Below are positions 29,636 through 38,468 of a stretch of 50,310 bases of DNA, piece after piece; position 1 is the stretch's first letter, and each line of letters begins with the position of its first letter. The notes below the pieces were generated by a model. The model was not told where the DNA came from and ran no database searches. It saw only the letters and a program-made list of their open reading frames with translations. A program made the translations under genes and the position numbers. Source of the DNA: Methanobacteriota archaeon (GTDB lineage: Archaea; Thermoplasmatota; Poseidoniia; Poseidoniales; Thalassarchaeaceae); contig PSPX01000012.1 of the NCBI GenBank assembly GCA_004195715.1, positions 1-50,310 on the forward strand, read 5' to 3'.

Positions 29636-30699
29636 TGAGCAGCATCGAAAGCAGCGATGACCCGATCGATGTCCTCATCGGTGATGTGCAGATGCACTAC
29701 CGCCCTGACAGTAGATATATCGCCGTAATCGACACCCTGTTCTAGATCTAGGACATCGACGCCCCGTTCGGCTAGGCTATTGACCAGAGTCTTCGCTCCG
29801 TCCTTCTTACAATTGATGTATACCATGTTTGACTGCACTGCTCCGAGGTCAATCGAATACGCCTCCATGGCGTCCACCGCCTCGGCGAGGTGTCGGGCTC
29901 GGGCATGGTCCTCTCCGAGCCTATCGATGTTGTTCTCCAAGGCATACAATCCAGCAGCTGCGAGTATCCCTGACTGCCTCATCCCTCCACCGAACATCTT
30001 GCGCCATCTGTGAGCCTCGGCAATGGTAGCGGCATCCCCTACAAGAACGGAGCCGATGGGTGCACCAAGGCCCTTCGACAAACATATCGAGATAGTATCG
30101 AAGTCTCTAACCATCCTTGCTGGATCGGTACCACTGGCAACGACTGCATTGAACATCCGTGCACCATCCATGTGGGCACGGCAGTCGTTCCTATGTGCGA
30201 CTTCACAGATTGCGTCCAAAGTCTCCTGATCGTAGATTGACCCGCCTCCTACATTTGCTGTGTTCTCGACACAAATCAGAGTGCATTCTGGATAATGTGA
30301 ATCGCTTCCGGCTACCTTTCGAATAGCCCTCTGAACATTCTCAGGAGACATTTGCCCTCTCTCTCCTTCAACCAAGGATATTGAGCATCCTGCTAGCACT
30401 GCGTAACCACCTGCCTCGTACATGTAGATATGGCTCTTGCAATGGGTGACAATCTCGTCACCGGGCTTGGTCTGCGATTTGATTGCTACTGCATTAGACA
30501 TAGTCCCTGAAGGAACGAACAGCGCGGCCTCTTTCCCGAGCATCTCTGCAATGCGGTTCTGCAGCTCTATCACTGTGGGGTCGTCGCCTAGGACATCGTC
30601 CCCAACTACCGCTGCTGCCATCGCCGCACGCATCGAGGGCGTAGGCTGTGTGACTGTGTCACTGCGCAGGTCGACTCGGTCGCTCGGGTAGTTCTTCAC
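29632..30699 (-). CDS. ltaE: Low-specificity L-threonine aldolase
   Basis: [65 protein letters not shown]. Confidence 0.93.
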   Translation of the reverse strand: MKNYPSDRVDLRSDTVTQPTPSMRAAMAAAVVGDDVLGDDPTVIELQNRIAEMLGKEAALFVPSGTMSNAVAIKSQTKPGDEIVTHCKSHIYMYEAGGYAVLAGCSISLVEGERGQMSPENVQRAIRKVAGSDSHYPECTLICVENTANVGGGSIYDQETLDAICEVAHRNDCRAHMDGARMFNAVVASGTDPARMVRDFDTISICLSKGLGAPIGSVLVGDAATIAEAHRWRKMFGGGMRQSGILAAAGLYALENNIDRLGEDHARARHLAEAVDAMEAYSIDLGAVQSNMVYINCKKDGAKTLVNSLAERGVDVLDLEQGVDYGDISTVRAVVHLHITDEDIDRVIAAFDAAQ

Positions 30700-30743
30700 G
30701 GAACATCGCGGAGCCCCTCTGACATATCAAGTGCGCTAGGCCA

Positions 30744-33700
30744 TCAATCAGGGGGTCGCTTCCCGCGCTTGCGCCGCTTGCCCTCAGGGGGTCGCTTCCC
30801 GCGCTTGCGCCGCTTGCCCTCGGGTGACCGCTTCTTGCGCGGCTTTCTCTTCTGGTCACCCAAATGGCCGAGATCAGTGTCTATTTTCTTACGGCTCTTT
30901 GGTGCCTCCTTTTTCTGCGACTGAGTGTAAACTAGTATGAGTACGATTACTGCTGCTGCGGCTGCCGCGCCCATCGCGAAAACAGGGGAGGTATCAATCT
31001 CGGTGCAGCTCGACTGCCCCCTCTCAGGCTGCGTTGAGCCGTCCTTGCACATCTCCTGATTGGTAGCTGCGGATGCAGCAACGAAGTGATCGACGTCTGC
31101 CTCTTTACAACTCATCTTACCCACAGCGTCCTGATAAGTGCCTGCATTGCAGGCCGTTTGGAACTCGGCCCCACTGGTTGATACATAGTATCCGGGTTGG
31201 GAGTTGGTACACTCTGCCTGTGCCCCCATTTCTTGGAAGGTGCCTCGCTCGCAGGGTGTCTGAGTTGGAGAACCAGTTGACGGGACATGGTTGCCAGGGT
31301 CTGCGTCTATGCATTCCGACTGCCCCTTCTCAGGCTGGTAGTATCCGCGCCCGCAAGCGGTGGACACTGAAGCCTCGCGGATGTCAACGTAATGTCCCGG
31401 CTCGGCGTCGGTGCAGTCCGATTGTCCAGTGGATGACTGATAGGTGCCTAACAGACAGGGCTCCTGGCCCGCGGAACCCAAGTTGGGAACGTGGAAACCG
31501 TAGTCGGCCTCCGAACAGGATGTCGCACCTATCATCGACTGGTAGGTCCCGAGAGAGCAAGGTATCTGTTCTGCGGTTCCACTCTCATCCGTGTAATGTC
31601 CTATCTCATTGGCCAAGCATTCCGGAGCGCCCGAATTCGGCTGATGATATCCGACAGAACATGCAGACTGTGAGTCTGAGCCTGCATCAGAGACGTGGTG
31701 ACCCGGGTCAGCCAACAGGCATCCCCCCAACCCGCTATCGGGTGCATAACTGCCAGCATCACACTCGGTTTGTGAAGTCGCGGCAGGGCCTGGTGCGTAG
31801 TGCCCTGGATCGACTTCGATACAATCCTCTGAGCCCGTGTTGGGTTGATAGTTGCCCGCTGGGCAAGGTATCTGGAATCCTGTCCCAGACTCAGGTGAGT
31901 AGTGTCCTGGATCGACCAGAGAGCAACCAGTCGATGCGGGAGTCGGTTGATGCGAACCAGCCGGACAGGCCATCTGATCTATGGCTCCACTGCCAGTGAC
32001 GTAGTACCCGGGGTCGGCAGGATGGCACGAGTCTAAGCCAGACGATGGTGAGTAGGTCCCAGGCTCACATGCTAACTGATCCGGAGAGCCGAAGCCTGGC
32101 GCGTAATGCCCTTCCGATGCTGAGAAACAGCTGGACTGACCGGCCACAGGCTGGTAGGTGCCGGGCGAGCATTTGGTCTGGTCGAATTGCTGAGACTCGG
32201 AGACGTAGTTCCCTGGATCCGCATCTAGGCAAGACGGTTGTCCGAGATCGGGTTGGTAGGTTCCCGGTGCGCAGGGTATCTGGTAGGCTAATCCTGCATC
32301 GCTGTAATTGCCCCGATCGACATCAATACACGAAGTTTGGCCATCGGCCGGCTGGTAGGTCCCTGCAAAGCATGGGCTCTGGTTAATCGAGCCATTGACG
32401 TCGGTGAAGTAACCGGGGGAGGTGTCTATGCAAGAGCTCTGCCCGGTATATGGTTGGTAGGTTCCAGGGTAGCATTCGAATTGCTCGGTCATCCCGTGGT
32501 AAGGTATGTAGTACCCCGGGGAGGCGTCAATACACTGCAGACCGAACAGATACTGACCCGGAGAGCATGATTCAGCAACCCAGGGAGTTGAATCGAATAT
32601 TGAGACAGTGCCGTCGTTGTCATGGTCTCTCTCGCCTAAGGAGGCGGATGCAATAACCGTCGAGTTCGGGGAGGAATGCCCTAGGTCAACATACGCGGGG
32701 ATGTCGCTGTCTTGGATATTCACACCGTCAGAGGTGCCCAACCCAAGTTGGCCGTCCTCGTGAAAACCCCAGCAATATAATGATGCATTGGATGCGATAC
32801 CGCAGGTGTGCAATCGGCCCGTAGAGATAGTCGAGAAATGACCTCCGGGGAAGGTCACATATGTTGGTGTGAGTCGGGTAGTGGTAGTCCCGTCGCCGAT
32901 TTGTCCATCGGTGTTGTTCCCCCAACATACGCTGCTGTTGTCATCTAGAATTGAACAGGCGTGATACTTTCCCAAATCAATCGATATCGCGGTTCGACCT
33001 GGTGGTAGTGAGGCATACTTGAGAGAGGTAGATGATGTGGTAGTTCCGTCTCCAAATTGGCCAACGTCGTTTTTGCCCCAACAAGCTACGCTACCGTTAT
33101 CGAGTAATGCACAGGTCGTCAAAGTACCTGTTGCTATCGCAACCAACGAACTGTTTGGAGGGAGGATTGTTATCGGTGTCGGTTCGTCTCTGTCAGCGGT
33201 AGTTCCATCCCCTAGTTGGCCTTCTTCATTCAATCCCCAGCACATCCCAGTGCCGTCGTCCAAGATAACGCAGGTGGATTTCCATCCAGTAGATACTGCA
33301 ACAGCGATTCGGCCTGCGGGCAGGTTGATTGGGTATGGAACGACCACATCGGTACCGCTTTCACCGACCCCTACTATTCCTTCTTCATTTTCTCCCCAGC
33401 AATAGAGAGAGTTGTCATCCATAATAGCGCAAGTGTGATGCCCTCCATTTGATATCTGTACGGCGGTTTTTCCTGCGGGCATCGCCACTGGATATGGTGT
33501 GGTATGCCACCCAGAATTTCCGCCGTGGCCGACTTGGCCACCGAAGTCCTCACCCCAGCATTGGAGTGTGTTATCGGTCATCATCGCACAAGTGTGGTGT
33601 CCCGCGGACCCAGAGCCCTGTCCGATTTCGATGGCTGTAGTGGGCCCCCCACTATATCCAAGTAGAACTTGTGTTGGAGTTCTCCTGTCATTGTTGTCAC

Positions 33701-33992
33701 CAGTGCCTAGCATTCCAACCTGACCTTCGCCCCAACACTTCACTGAACTGTTATCCAATACTGCACAAGTATGGTAATAGGAGGCTTGTACTGTGGAAGC
33801 CGAATATATCGAGCCGGCTTGAGATCCGGGGAAGTGGAGATTGGAGTTCGCATGAGTCTCAAGAGCGGGCTTGTCACCGGCCAATTCGGCCCTGTCGCCT
33901 GAGTCAATAGTAACTGAAGCTGACATCCCCAAGAGTAGAATCACGAGGGTTATTGCTAGGGCGTTTGAGTGTCGGGTGGGTTGCCGCATCAT
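30744..33992 (-). CDS. Large surface protein: RCC1-like propeller, Cys-rich ephrin-receptor/GCC2-like repeats, TM, basic tail
   Basis: 7 x (C...CWG...G..G.G) repeats; about 16 x C.PGTYQP..GQ.SC..ADPG.Y repeats; TM AAAAAVIVLILVY; tail KRRKRGKRPPEGKRRKRGKRPPD. Confidence 0.9.
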   Translation of the reverse strand: MMRQPTRHSNALAITLVILLLGMSASVTIDSGDRAELAGDKPALETHANSNLHFPGSQAGSIYSASTVQASYYHTCAVLDNSSVKCWGEGQVGMLGTGDNNDRRTPTQVLLGYSGGPTTAIEIGQGSGSAGHHTCAMMTDNTLQCWGEDFGGQVGHGGNSGWHTTPYPVAMPAGKTAVQISNGGHHTCAIMDDNSLYCWGENEEGIVGVGESGTDVVVPYPINLPAGRIAVAVSTGWKSTCVILDDGTGMCWGLNEEGQLGDGTTADRDEPTPITILPPNSSLVAIATGTLTTCALLDNGSVACWGKNDVGQFGDGTTTSSTSLKYASLPPGRTAISIDLGKYHACSILDDNSSVCWGNNTDGQIGDGTTTTRLTPTYVTFPGGHFSTISTGRLHTCGIASNASLYCWGFHEDGQLGLGTSDGVNIQDSDIPAYVDLGHSSPNSTVIASASLGERDHDNDGTVSIFDSTPWVAESCSPGQYLFGLQCIDASPGYYIPYHGMTEQFECYPGTYQPYTGQSSCIDTSPGYFTDVNGSINQSPCFAGTYQPADGQTSCIDVDRGNYSDAGLAYQIPCAPGTYQPDLGQPSCLDADPGNYVSESQQFDQTKCSPGTYQPVAGQSSCFSASEGHYAPGFGSPDQLACEPGTYSPSSGLDSCHPADPGYYVTGSGAIDQMACPAGSHQPTPASTGCSLVDPGHYSPESGTGFQIPCPAGNYQPNTGSEDCIEVDPGHYAPGPAATSQTECDAGSYAPDSGLGGCLLADPGHHVSDAGSDSQSACSVGYHQPNSGAPECLANEIGHYTDESGTAEQIPCSLGTYQSMIGATSCSEADYGFHVPNLGSAGQEPCLLGTYQSSTGQSDCTDAEPGHYVDIREASVSTACGRGYYQPEKGQSECIDADPGNHVPSTGSPTQTPCERGTFQEMGAQAECTNSQPGYYVSTSGAEFQTACNAGTYQDAVGKMSCKEADVDHFVAASAATNQEMCKDGSTQPERGQSSCTEIDTSPVFAMGAAAAAAVIVLILVYTQSQKKEAPKSRKKIDTDLGHLGDQKRKPRKKRSPEGKRRKRGKRPPEGKRRKRGKRPPD
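30751..30822 (-). repeat. Two 36-nt direct repeats in frame in the basic tail (a third is degenerate)
   Basis: gggggtcgcttcccgcgcttgcgccgcttgccctc[a/g] at 30751-30786 and 30787-30822. Confidence 0.9.
30995..32575 (-). repeat. About 16 tandem ~34-aa (~102-nt) Cys-rich repeats
   Basis: Consensus CxPGTYQPxxGQxSCxxADPGxYxxxxGxxxQxx counted by eye in the translation; boundaries approximate. Confidence 0.85.
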
Positions 33993-34096
33993 ACCTTGAC
34001 TAATCTGCCGAGATTTAACAATTGTTCGAGTACCCTTGGAATACGCCGAATACGCTGAGAAGTCAAACTCATTTGTCCCCAGCGTTACGGAGCGTC

Positions 34097-35344
34097 ATGG
34101 CGAGGGATGGCGCGTTCCGCGAAGTCCCTTACATGGGAGTCATCTGGGTCGTCGCCGAGGCCCACAAGCGAGGCTTCTGGAACGGTAACCCTGACTGGTG
34201 CAACCTCGGTCAGGGGCAGCCAGAGATCGGTGAGATGGAGGGTGCCCCAGAGCGACTTCGCTCCGTGGTCATCGAGCCTGAAGACCAGGCCTACGGTCCA
34301 ATCAACGGCACCGACGAGATGCGCCAAGCCGTAGCAGACCACTACAACCGCTACTACCGGCGAGGCAAGAGGCTCTACACAGCTGCCAATGTCGGCATCG
34401 CTCAGGGTGGTCGACTGATGCTCAGCCGGGTGTTCGGAGCGGTGCAGGGGAGGATGGGTTATCAGATCCCAGACTACACTGCCTACCAGGACATGATGGA
34501 CTATGCCTCAAGCAGGCTCGATCCGGTTCTCATCGCTACTTCGGAGGAGAACAACTTCTCGATTCCAGCAGTGGAGTTCGTTGAGGCCGCCAAGGGACTC
34601 GACTCTTTTCTCGTCTCCAACCCATGCAACCCCACCGGTCACGTGATTCAAGGCGGCGAGTTGGAATCATACTGCGAGACCGCCCGGAACGAGGGCTGTA
34701 CACTGATTATGGACGAATTCTATTCGCACTTCATCTACGAGGGTGACCAACCAGGTTGTGGTCCAGTCTCATGTGCCCAGTTCGTAGACAATCCAGACAC
34801 AGATCCTATCCTCGTCATCGACGGTCTAACCAAGTCATTCCGCTATCCTGGCTGGAGAATGGGCTGGGTACTCGGTCCACCTGAGATAATCGAGACTCTA
34901 GGCAGGGTCGCCAGCGCCATCGACGGTGGGCCAAGTAGGGTCAGCCAGCGTATGGCACTCAGGGCACTCGAGTCGTCCTACGCGGACCAAGAGACGGGTG
35001 CTCTGCGTGAGGTATTCGTCAAGAAGCGCAATATGATGGTCGAGCGGCTTACCAAAATGGGCATGAGGTGCCTACCAGGGGCTGCCACCTTCTACATCTG
35101 GGCCTGTGTTGAGAGTCTGCCAGAGCCCCTCAACGACGGTATGGGGCTATTCTGGGCTGCCCTCGATAGAAAGGTGATGACTGTTCCAGGCGAGTTCTTC
35201 GACGTCAACCCGGGAGGTGAGCGAGGCGGTGAGAGTCCGTTCAGACAGTGGGTGAGGTTTTCCTTCGGTCCGCCGCACGACAACGTCGACCTTGGGCTGA
35301 CTCGTCTTGAGGAGCTGTTTAGGGAGCACGGTGTCGACTGCTGA
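34097..35344 (+). CDS. Class I/II PLP-dependent aminotransferase
   Basis: SNPCNPTGHVI, IMDEFYSHFIY, DGLTKSFRYPGWRMGW (PLP Lys motif). Confidence 0.92.
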   Translation: MARDGAFREVPYMGVIWVVAEAHKRGFWNGNPDWCNLGQGQPEIGEMEGAPERLRSVVIEPEDQAYGPINGTDEMRQAVADHYNRYYRRGKRLYTAANVGIAQGGRLMLSRVFGAVQGRMGYQIPDYTAYQDMMDYASSRLDPVLIATSEENNFSIPAVEFVEAAKGLDSFLVSNPCNPTGHVIQGGELESYCETARNEGCTLIMDEFYSHFIYEGDQPGCGPVSCAQFVDNPDTDPILVIDGLTKSFRYPGWRMGWVLGPPEIIETLGRVASAIDGGPSRVSQRMALRALESSYADQETGALREVFVKKRNMMVERLTKMGMRCLPGAATFYIWACVESLPEPLNDGMGLFWAALDRKVMTVPGEFFDVNPGGERGGESPFRQWVRFSFGPPHDNVDLGLTRLEELFREHGVDC

Positions 35345-35347
35345 TTA

Positions 35348-36040
35348 CTAAACCGGGGCGTAGATGTTGTACGCATGCAGCGGTGGCGTGTAAATATGCA
35401 GGTTGACGAGTTCCGAATTGGTGTCATTTGAGACGCGATGGATGTCTGGTTCCTCTGCAGCGCATACCTCTCTGGGCTGATAATGTCTGGAGGTTATCGG
35501 ATACGCCAGCCCCTCCTCGTTGGTTTCATAGATTGTCTCGGTAGAGATGCCGTCGACGATGAGGAAGGCGCAGTCGCTACCGACGTGATCATGAATCGGG
35601 GTTTCCTGCCCAGGAAGCCAGCAGACCGCTACGAGTTCATAGAACTCGGATTTCTTGATCACATTCCTCTGGTATCCGTCTTCGGCGTAGCCGATGCATT
35701 CCTTGAGAGCTGTCAGGTTGATCTTGATATCCTTCAGTTGATGGTCTAGCTCTGCTAGACCTGGTCTCCTGTCGATTGAGTCAAGCCATTCGACCAGGCC
35801 TGTAAGGCCTGAGCATTCTGCAAGCAACTCATCTCGGACGCTGGGATCGATTGTAATCTGAGTTACCACATCCCTCGGGGGTAGTATTTCCTCATGACGG
35901 TTCCTGCGTAGCAGGAATTCTACAATCGGTGATATTCTGGCCTCGTGTTCGGTGCGTAGCACCGGAGTTGTTAGGAATACTCGCTGTGATGAGAGTAATC
36001 TAGTATCCCCTGCAACACCGGCGCACGGAAAAGACCACAC
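35348..36040 (-). CDS. Cysteine dioxygenase-like cupin
   Basis: VCWLPGQETPIHDHVGSDCAFLIVDG, HRVSN, SELVNLHIYTPPLHAYNIY match CDO type I. Confidence 0.8.
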   Translation of the reverse strand: MWSFPCAGVAGDTRLLSSQRVFLTTPVLRTEHEARISPIVEFLLRRNRHEEILPPRDVVTQITIDPSVRDELLAECSGLTGLVEWLDSIDRRPGLAELDHQLKDIKINLTALKECIGYAEDGYQRNVIKKSEFYELVAVCWLPGQETPIHDHVGSDCAFLIVDGISTETIYETNEEGLAYPITSRHYQPREVCAAEEPDIHRVSNDTNSELVNLHIYTPPLHAYNIYAPV

Positions 36041-36074
36041 TTTGAGGGGTTGCTTTCCGGAATTCGTAGGATTC

Positions 36075-36083
36075 TATTATAAA
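36075..36083 (+). promoter_or_regulatory. Putative archaeal TATA box upstream of the aquaporin-like gene
   Basis: tattataaa in an AT-rich patch, followed by ggtgaggaggaaataaaaATG. Confidence 0.45.
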
Positions 36084-36131
36084 TCGTCAGGGAAGCCGGT
36101 AATCACTCACTTAGGTGAGGAGGAAATAAAA

Positions 36132-36689
36132 ATGGTTGATACAGACACAATGATGAATGAAATGGGCGGCGCCTTCATGGTAGCCTGGCTCGCTGGCGGC
36201 GTTGGCTCCCTAGAGGGTGCCCTCGTCCTAGCTGCAGCTTGGATGGCCATCGGTGGAGCCCACATACTGCCCGTTATCACGTGGGGTCACATAATGACAG
36301 GTGACCTGACTGATTCGGACAGTTGGATGGACAATGGAAGCCGCCTGGTCGCGCAGGTAATTGGTGCAGTGCTAGCAGTACTGCTGATTACCAGTGGCGA
36401 GTCGTCACCTGTGACTGCCCCTGACATGTGGGCATTCGACATGTGGCCGGCACTGGGCATGATAGCCGGCGGTGCACTGCTGTGGACCGTCTACGACCGC
36501 TGCGACGCATGGGTCACCGCTTTCGTGGTGATGGCTCTGGGTACAATGGTCGGCGGTGCTACTGGCATGGCATCCAACCTAATGGGCGATGGTGGCGATA
36601 TAGCCGCCATGGCCAGTCACTGGGTTTTGGATGGCGTGATGGTTGGTCTCGGAGCTTTGGCTTCGGTTAAGATTGTCGAAATGACCTGA
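36132..36689 (+). CDS. Aquaporin/MIP-like membrane protein with non-canonical NPA positions
   Basis: GGAHILPVITWGHIMTGD resembles SGAHLNPAVT; GGATGMASNLMGDGGDIAAMASHWVLDGVMVGLGALAS resembles GASMNPARS...HWVYWxGPxxGA; strong SD. Confidence 0.6.
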   Translation: MVDTDTMMNEMGGAFMVAWLAGGVGSLEGALVLAAAWMAIGGAHILPVITWGHIMTGDLTDSDSWMDNGSRLVAQVIGAVLAVLLITSGESSPVTAPDMWAFDMWPALGMIAGGALLWTVYDRCDAWVTAFVVMALGTMVGGATGMASNLMGDGGDIAAMASHWVLDGVMVGLGALASVKIVEMT

Positions 36690-36727
36690 TCGGTTTGGGA
36701 AACTAGACTGACAGATTTACGTAAGGC

Positions 36728-36756
36728 GGACTGGGGGGCAAATGCCTCCCAGTCCA
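36728..36756 (+). other. Hairpin downstream of the aquaporin-like gene (first of tandem pair)
   Basis: ggactggggggcaaatgcctcccagtcc, near-perfect inverted repeat. Confidence 0.6.
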
Positions 36757-36766
36757 GCCGGTATAC

Positions 36767-36803
36767 CCCACCGTCCAGAGCATTCGCTCACGGTGGGTTT
36801 TTT
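36767..36803 (+). terminator. Hairpin plus T6 terminator-like element
   Basis: cccaccgt ... acggtggg followed by tttttt. Confidence 0.65.
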
Positions 36804-36812
36804 CAATTTATA

Positions 36813-37157
36813 TCACTTGACTAGAGACAAACTGCTTGTCAATGGGTCGATTTCCGAGCGTGGACCGGGCCCTATACCAAGCACGGTTACAGTTCCTGCA
36901 GGAATCTCTGTGTGACCAGCATCGGTCACCATGTAGCACACCAATCCACAAACTCGGGCATCTCCGAACAATCTTCTCAGTGACTCTAGATCGGGAGTTT
37001 CGCAAACTATCTTCCTTGCTCCTTCACTCATGTAGCGCTTGAGCATCCTCGGCTGCTCGCGCTTGGCCTTCAGAACACACTCGGCCACAGCATGACCACA
37101 TTGGGCTGCAAGTTTGCCCCTAGAGAGTTTCAGGTCACGGCGAGTGACCAACACCAT
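36813..37157 (-). CDS. pth2: Peptidyl-tRNA hydrolase, Pth2 family
   Basis: VTRRDLKLSRGKLAAQCGHAVAE; VTDAGHTEIPAGTVTVLGIGPGP. Confidence 0.93.
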   Translation of the reverse strand: MVLVTRRDLKLSRGKLAAQCGHAVAECVLKAKREQPRMLKRYMSEGARKIVCETPDLESLRRLFGDARVCGLVCYMVTDAGHTEIPAGTVTVLGIGPGPRSEIDPLTSSLSLVK

Positions 37158-37164
37158 CGTAATC

Positions 37165-37821
37165 TCAGACTCTGCTCGAGACAGGGTCCCTCACCGCCAT
37201 TGGAACAGGGGGTGTGATGTGTCTGGTCATGACTTCGCTGAGGGGGTTAGCCAGCCACGCGACGAAGACTACGTTACCCACTGCATGTAGTAGATCGTAC
37301 GGGATGCCAGCCATCAGATAAACCAGAAACACCTCGCTGCTGAGCGAGTGGAGTGCACTGAGTGATACTATCCAATCGAATGCAAAGGCTGAGATGGCGG
37401 CCAGCCCAGCAAGAGCCGGGATCAACATGCGACCGTTGACATAGAGTCGATTCGACAGGGCCGCGCCAACAATTCCTACGGCAGACCATCCGACGGCCTG
37501 GTAAAGTGACCACAGTCCGTGCCCCAATAGCATGTTCGAACACAGAGCTACTGCTGCCGCCAGAGCAACAGCACGAGGGGCACCGAAATGAATACCAGCC
37601 AGTAGCACGATGACAGTAACTGGTTGAATATTGGGTATCGGATCTAGGAGGATACGCCCCGCGACTGCGAACGCACCCAAGAGGACGAGGAGAATTAGGT
37701 CGCTTCCGGAGGACAATTTCTGTTCCGCCCTCCACAGCGCCCATCCAATCAAGGAGAGTATTGCGATGTTGATTACGAGCATGCCTTGAGGCCCAAGTGC
37801 TACTGCGTGTGCATCGAACAT
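37165..37821 (-). CDS. ECF-transporter S-component-like membrane protein
   Basis: AGRILLDPIPNIQPVTVIVLLAGIHFGAPRAVALAAAVALCSNMLLGHGLWSLYQAVGW; AGIPYDLLHAVGNVVF. Confidence 0.7.
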   Translation of the reverse strand: MFDAHAVALGPQGMLVINIAILSLIGWALWRAEQKLSSGSDLILLVLLGAFAVAGRILLDPIPNIQPVTVIVLLAGIHFGAPRAVALAAAVALCSNMLLGHGLWSLYQAVGWSAVGIVGAALSNRLYVNGRMLIPALAGLAAISAFAFDWIVSLSALHSLSSEVFLVYLMAGIPYDLLHAVGNVVFVAWLANPLSEVMTRHITPPVPMAVRDPVSSRV

Positions 37822-37879
37822 ATGCGCCCTCTTACTAGTGAGGTTCAACTTGCACTTCATGGTTGTCCTGCATATGACC

Positions 37880-38431
37880 TCACCAAGTGTCCACACGCCA
37901 TGTGATAACACTATCAGAATCTAATTCCAGTTCAATAATTCCAATCATCGAGAGCGCTCCATTATGATAGAGCGACCAATATGCCCCACTGAAATTTCCT
38001 GACATCTGGCTGGGATCAACTCCCGCTATCGAGTCGACCATCAGCCCGAACGAGTATTGCGTGATGTTCAGTTGGAAAGTGTCACCTGTGGAGTTGACTG
38101 CGGCGTTGAGCAACGACCAGCCATCGTCGTGACCAGAAAAACCGCCGATGCAAACCCCGGTCTCGTTCCATTCGACATCACTCATGAACTCAGTCCCGTC
38201 GTAATCTATGTGTGTGCGACCGTGGTCAAAATCCTCGGGTGCCTCGGCTTCAGGGAAATGGATGCAAACAACTTGTTGGCCATCCCAAATATCGGGCAGG
38301 CCAAAGTGTGGGTCATCTTCCTCAACAACCAGCTCCGAGGTCATCCTAGCCCACTCAGTGCTGATTTTTGGGAATAATACTAGGAGAAGAACGAGTATTC
38401 CCAGTGAAATTGGTTTCAAAGAGTCGGACAC
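37880..38431 (-). CDS. Membrane-anchored hypothetical extracytoplasmic protein
   Basis: N-terminal TM ISLGILVLLLVLFPKI and acidic ectodomain. Confidence 0.65.
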   Translation of the reverse strand: MSDSLKPISLGILVLLLVLFPKISTEWARMTSELVVEEDDPHFGLPDIWDGQQVVCIHFPEAEAPEDFDHGRTHIDYDGTEFMSDVEWNETGVCIGGFSGHDDGWSLLNAAVNSTGDTFQLNITQYSFGLMVDSIAGVDPSQMSGNFSGAYWSLYHNGALSMIGIIELELDSDSVITWRVDTW

Positions 38432-38468
38432 GGAGCCTAAAGACAGTTGAATCGGTTATTGAACAATC

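Noticed and set aside
31073-31999. 308-aa plus-strand ORF opposite the repeat-rich surface protein
   Set aside because: Antisense shadow of the Cys-rich repeats in a GC-rich region; Arg/Ser/Pro/His-rich low-quality translation with no recognisable domain.
30995-32575. Possible CRISPR-like periodic repeats (~102 nt)
   Set aside because: Period is in frame and encodes a Cys-rich protein repeat; units diverge at DNA level and there are no invariant repeats with unique spacers.
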